Shown piece after piece: positions 60,969 through 63,969 of a stretch of DNA of 63,969 nucleotides. The position numbers and the translations under genes were made by a program. Below the pieces are notes generated by a model. The model saw only the letters and a list, made by a program, of their open reading frames with translations, was not told the origin of the DNA and made no database searches. How positions within the stretch are numbered: the first letter of the stretch is position 1; the number at the start of each line of letters is the position of its first letter. The stretch is from positions 1 to 63,969 of the forward strand of contig JBLIEI010000022.1 of assembly GCA_047633055.1 (NCBI GenBank). Direction: 5' to 3'. Origin of the DNA: CALJFL01 sp047633055 (GTDB taxonomy: Bacteria > Pseudomonadota > Gammaproteobacteria > Pseudomonadales > Halieaceae).

Positions 60969-61763
60969 TTATAAAACAAACGGAATAATGGCTTTGCGTT
61001 CTTTCGGATAGTTTTCGAAAGTCTTGAGAAACCATTGGTGCGTGTAAAGTGCCCTAGGGACCAGGTTAGCGAAGGTAATGGCTAATACAAACACAGCGCC
61101 CAGGTTCCAAGTCATAATGGCGAACCCAATGAAAGAAATGATTTCGCCTAAATATTGCGGGCAAGATACAAACCTGAAACCGCCGCCATACGGTATTTTG
61201 TAGCGCGGTTCCCCGTGCACCGGATTTTTTGAACGTAGGTTGCGCAAAATTGAATCCGAGACAATGTTCAAGCAGAAACCGAAACCATAGACAGTCAGGC
61301 CACCTATAAACCGAGGGTCGAAAAACCAATCGTTAGTGTACTGCGTGCCCAATTCCGAAATATAGGCGGCATTGAAATAACCGTGCATGCCAAGCGTAAA
61401 CCAGCCTGCGAAAACCACACTCAAGCCAAAGGAAGACGTACTGCCAGGTTGCACCCTCATTAGCAGTGGGGTAACGAGCGCTCGGTTAGTGTAGTGGCAC
61501 ATCCAGACACATAGGAAAAATAATGGAACGGGTTGCATAGCATTTTTCCCCATGAAAAACACAATGGGGAAGACCAGCAAGCCTGGAAATTCCATCACGA
61601 TCCAACCTATCTTGGACCCTAATTTGATACCCTTATCCGTTGCACCGAAACGGCCACCGTATTGCGCGGTTCCAAAAAAACTGCTCACGAGAATAAGAAA
61701 TGCAAAAACGAACGCTACAATCAAGAGCGTGTCATAGACATTGTCACCAGTATACCATCGCAT
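60969..61763 (-). CDS. steroid 5-alpha-reductase-type membrane protein
   Basis: The product has 264 residues with about six hydrophobic segments. The C-terminus has the 3-oxo-5-alpha-steroid 4-dehydrogenase family pattern: YKIPYGGGFRFVSCPQYLGEIISFIGFA, then HQWFLKTFENYPKERKAIIPF at the very end. Family enzymes reduce the C4-C5 double bond of 3-oxo-delta4-steroids with NADPH. Location beside an OYE-family gene and near an HsaA-type gene supports steroid metabolism. Sterol or isoprenoid reductases of the same fold remain possible. Confidence 0.85.
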   Translation of the reverse strand: MRWYTGDNVYDTLLIVAFVFAFLILVSSFFGTAQYGGRFGATDKGIKLGSKIGWIVMEFPGLLVFPIVFFMGKNAMQPVPLFFLCVWMCHYTNRALVTPLLMRVQPGSTSSFGLSVVFAGWFTLGMHGYFNAAYISELGTQYTNDWFFDPRFIGGLTVYGFGFCLNIVSDSILRNLRSKNPVHGEPRYKIPYGGGFRFVSCPQYLGEIISFIGFAIMTWNLGAVFVLAITFANLVPRALYTHQWFLKTFENYPKERKAIIPFVL

Positions 61764-62257
61764 AGGAAACCGCCTTTTAATGTGACCGAGTATAGAACTC
61801 GCAAAGCTAATAATTCAAGGGTGCCATTTTAATGGACTGATGCCAGAGGAAGTAGGACGATAGCGGTCATTTTTATATGCAATAACGCCTGCCAGGAAGT
61901 TTCTCCGTATTGTTGGGTGGCTAGCGGGCAGTGCTCCATACGGTTCACTGCCCGTTTAGCCTCTTGCCTAAAAATATAGCGTAGGCGGTTGAGCGCATTT
62001 TTAGAAATGCGTCATCGCTGGGACTGAAGCCTGCACACAGCACGGCAGGATTACAATGCAGTGACGCGGCGTCGGCGAAAGCTTCGTTTTTAGCGGGCGC
62101 AAAACGGCCTCTTCCAGCGGATCAATCAGGCCGCGTTAATTGACGGCCCTCTATGCAGGACTATGCGAAGTGGTTAGGCCTGGTGCGGATCTAAAGTGAA
62201 AACTTGAACTTTCTTTTCAATTCAATAGCCGCGGCAAGTTGCGCGCATCCAAGATGG
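61764..62257. other. 494-bp intergenic region with one hairpin
   Basis: No gene or RNA could be recognised. At 61925-61954 a perfect 9-bp stem (CGGGCAGTG with CACTGCCCG, 12-base loop) is followed by three T residues and may be a weak terminator or an operator. Upstream of 61800 lies the likely promoter region of the minus-strand reductase genes. Confidence 0.5.
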
Positions 62258-63376
62258 TTAGACAAAATAGTCGCTGTTATCAAGGCCAAGCATGGTGCCT
62301 CCCAGGTTCCTTGCAAAAGCCGCCGGGCTGTTGGCCACATGCGCTCGGGCGATGTGGATGTCATGCCAAATGTCCTGTAGTGGGTGACCGTCAAAAACTG
62401 ATCTGCCACCAGCCACGTCGAACAATGTGTCAATGGCTTCGATACACTTTTCAATCACGATACTGGCCTGGTATCGGTAGAGTACTCTTTGGTCTATGGT
62501 GGGTTCCCAACCGTTACGTTCCATCTCATCGAAATTGCGATACAGAACGCCTTCCAGTTCGCTAATGGTGTTCACGACGCGCGCTGCCCGTTCCTGAGTT
62601 TCTACGTCGGCTAATAGTTTGGTAGGGTCGCTGCTTGCAGACTCTGTGCGGGTCGTGAGAAATAGTTTCACCGCTTTTTTAAGTGCGCCGATAGCCGGCG
62701 TATTGACGACGCGTATAAACGTTTGTGCCCAGGGCATGCAGTACATTGGGTTTTTCTGGTTATTCAGGCAGTTATAGCCGTCCATGCGTTTATGGGTGCG
62801 GTGATCAGGCACGAATATTGGCTCATCAATGACAATATCGTTGGAGCCAGTACCCTGCAGGCCCATGACGAACCAGGTGTCTTCGATTTGGTAGTCGGAG
62901 CGCGGTATGAGGAAGGTTCGGTAGCCTTCTCCTGGTATTATGCCACCCAGTAACGCCCAGTCGCAGTGCGCTGAACCGGAACTCCAACCCCAGCGGCCAC
63001 TGACGCGAAAACCGCCCCCATCGATACTCACCTTGGCGCCTACCGGGTTGTAAGAGCTGCTCACCAGAGTATCTGCATTGTCTCCGTAGACATCCTTTTG
63101 CGCCTGCTCTGACATTATGGCGATCTGGAACGCGTGCACTGCGATAATGCCGCTTACCCAGGCAGTGCTCATATCCGCTTCTGCAATAAGAATTTGATCT
63201 TCAAAAAAATCCTGAGGCCGGTGCTCAGATCCACCCCACTGCGTGGGTAACAGCATCCGATAGAAACCACATTCCGTGAGCGCTGCTATATTTTCTTTTG
63301 GTACTTGGCGCTGTTTGCGACAATCTCCCGCATTTGATGCGATAAGTTCCAGGGCTTCCAACGTTACGGTATGCAT
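62258..63376 (-). CDS. HsaA-type flavin-dependent monooxygenase (acyl-CoA dehydrogenase fold)
   Basis: The product has 372 residues. The acyl-CoA dehydrogenase-like fold is of the type-2 C-terminal group: FRVSGRWGWSSGSAHCDWALLGG near 125, TWFVMGLQGTGSNDIVIDEPIFVP near 168, and DVAGGRSVFDGHPLQDIWHDIHIARAHVAN near 325. These segments match HsaA-class oxygenases, which hydroxylate 3-HSA in steroid ring A breakdown using FMNH2 from a reductase HsaB. HsaB is not in the window. The catalytic base glutamate of dehydrogenases is not evident. Other FMNH2-dependent hydroxylases of the same family are possible. Confidence 0.82.
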   Translation of the reverse strand: MHTVTLEALELIASNAGDCRKQRQVPKENIAALTECGFYRMLLPTQWGGSEHRPQDFFEDQILIAEADMSTAWVSGIIAVHAFQIAIMSEQAQKDVYGDNADTLVSSSYNPVGAKVSIDGGGFRVSGRWGWSSGSAHCDWALLGGIIPGEGYRTFLIPRSDYQIEDTWFVMGLQGTGSNDIVIDEPIFVPDHRTHKRMDGYNCLNNQKNPMYCMPWAQTFIRVVNTPAIGALKKAVKLFLTTRTESASSDPTKLLADVETQERAARVVNTISELEGVLYRNFDEMERNGWEPTIDQRVLYRYQASIVIEKCIEAIDTLFDVAGGRSVFDGHPLQDIWHDIHIARAHVANSPAAFARNLGGTMLGLDNSDYFV

Positions 63377-63607
63377 TGCATTAACCTCGTGAATTTTTTT
63401 AGATACAGCTATTCAACCGTAGATAGTCCCGAGGCTTTTGCCTAGCCCTGCGAAATTCACTTTGGCAGCTGTTCAGAATGTCAAAATTCGTGGTGAATTG
63501 CATACCCCATATGCATTACAAGGGGAAGCTCAAAGGTAAAATGTAGTATTGTCTAGAATTGCGGCCGTCATCGGCGGATAGTTCGAAAATTAAAAGGTAG
63601 TCAGATA

Positions 63608-63969
63608 ATGCGGCAGCGTAAAATAGGGGTTCGGTCAGTAGGGGCGATAGGTTTGGGCTGTATGAACCTAAGCCATGCTTACGGGCGTTCACCCGAAAAA
63701 GACGATGCGGTTCGATTGTTGCACCGAGCCTTTGATGTCGGGGTGCGGCACTTTGATACCGCAGCGCTTTATGGTTTTGGTAGTAATGAAAAGCTGGTGG
63801 GTGAAGCTTTAAAAGACAGGCGTAATGATATCTACCTTGCCAGCAAGTGCGGGATGATGGGTGTCGATGGCAAGCGGGTGATAGATGGCCGACCTGAAAC
63901 GTTGCTCAAAACTGTCGACGAAGCGCTACGGCGGTTGCAGACTGATCATATCGATCTTTATTATCTGCA
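63608..63969 (+). CDS. aldo/keto reductase (partial, runs off the right edge)
   Basis: The first 120 residues are in the window. The start ATG 63608 is preceded by AAGGT. AKR features include GLGCMNLSHAYG, FDTAALYGFGSNEKLVGEAL with the catalytic Asp/Tyr, and LYLASKCG-like strand residues before ETLLKTVDEALRRLQTDHIDLYYL. It is an NADPH-dependent oxidoreductase of the general AKR13/14-like type. It lies divergent from the HsaA-type gene across a 231-base gap. The substrate is not known. Confidence 0.9.
   Translation, partial: MRQRKIGVRSVGAIGLGCMNLSHAYGRSPEKDDAVRLLHRAFDVGVRHFDTAALYGFGSNEKLVGEALKDRRNDIYLASKCGMMGVDGKRVIDGRPETLLKTVDEALRRLQTDHIDLYYL

Noticed and set aside
1..63969. tRNA, rRNA, insertion sequence, integrase or prophage genes
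   Set aside because: I looked in the gaps and among the coding products and saw no cloverleaf-like sequence, transposase, integrase or structural phage protein; a tRNA scan would settle the RNA point.

Overview
The window looks like a chromosomal segment of a marine-type gammaproteobacterium, probably from the OM60/NOR5 (Halieaceae) or Spongiibacteraceae lineages. This is inferred from the gene families: long-form isocitrate lyase, HrpA, MnmC, an MlaA-like protein, bactofilin, TIGR02647, a Fds-type formate dehydrogenase and HsaA/5-alpha-reductase-type steroid enzymes. Coding density is high. I see no rRNA, tRNA, CRISPR array, insertion sequence or phage gene.

Region 1 (1-14.8 kb) is a quaternary-amine and methylamine catabolism island. 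After the tail of a TonB-dependent receptor comes a minus-strand pair (gamma-butyrobetaine-hydroxylase-like dioxygenase plus class II aldolase), divergent from a BetI-like TetR regulator. A BCCT transporter, a GbdR-like GlxA/AraC regulator, a dimethylglycine-dehydrogenase-type FAD/GcvT protein, heterotetrameric sarcosine oxidase soxBDAG and a GFA-family protein follow. Region 2 (14.8-25 kb) holds the DEAD-box helicase deaD, then a LysR regulator divergent from class III alcohol dehydrogenase (frmA) and a complete fdsGBACD formate dehydrogenase operon. Together regions 1 and 2 can carry methyl groups from dimethylglycine/sarcosine through formaldehyde and formate to CO2. The betaine demethylase gbcAB and S-formylglutathione hydrolase are not in the window.

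Region 3 (25-35 kb) has a small TIGR02647 protein, an alpha/beta hydrolase, and an AraC regulator divergent from a six-gene acyl-CoA operon resembling valine/isobutyrate catabolism. That operon is led by a SauS/EutE-like acylating aldehyde dehydrogenase where MmsA would be expected. A convergent malonyl-CoA decarboxylase closes the region. Region 4 (35-52 kb) is mostly housekeeping: bactofilin, isocitrate lyase, M20 and M16 peptidases, glutaminyl cyclase, MnmC, a MaoC hydratase and HrpA, with several unknown genes.

Region 5 (52.1-54.4 kb) is the most striking: a compact HvfABC-type RiPP operon. It encodes a secreted precursor with seven cysteines, all in EG[K/S]CG motifs, followed by a DUF692 multinuclear iron oxygenase (MNIO) and a DUF2063 partner. 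The three genes are stacked with a 1-nt overlap and a 1-nt gap. A modified, probably metal-binding, periplasmic peptide is the expected product. An MlaA-like gene without a lipobox cysteine comes next.

Region 6 (55-64 kb) contains an RssB/RssC-like pair (degenerate receiver plus PP2C phosphatase, then a STAS protein), a TerB-like gene with transaldolase, and dusA. It ends with what looks like the start of a steroid-degradation region: an old-yellow-enzyme family oxidoreductase, a steroid 5-alpha-reductase-type membrane protein, an HsaA-type flavoprotein and a truncated aldo/keto reductase.
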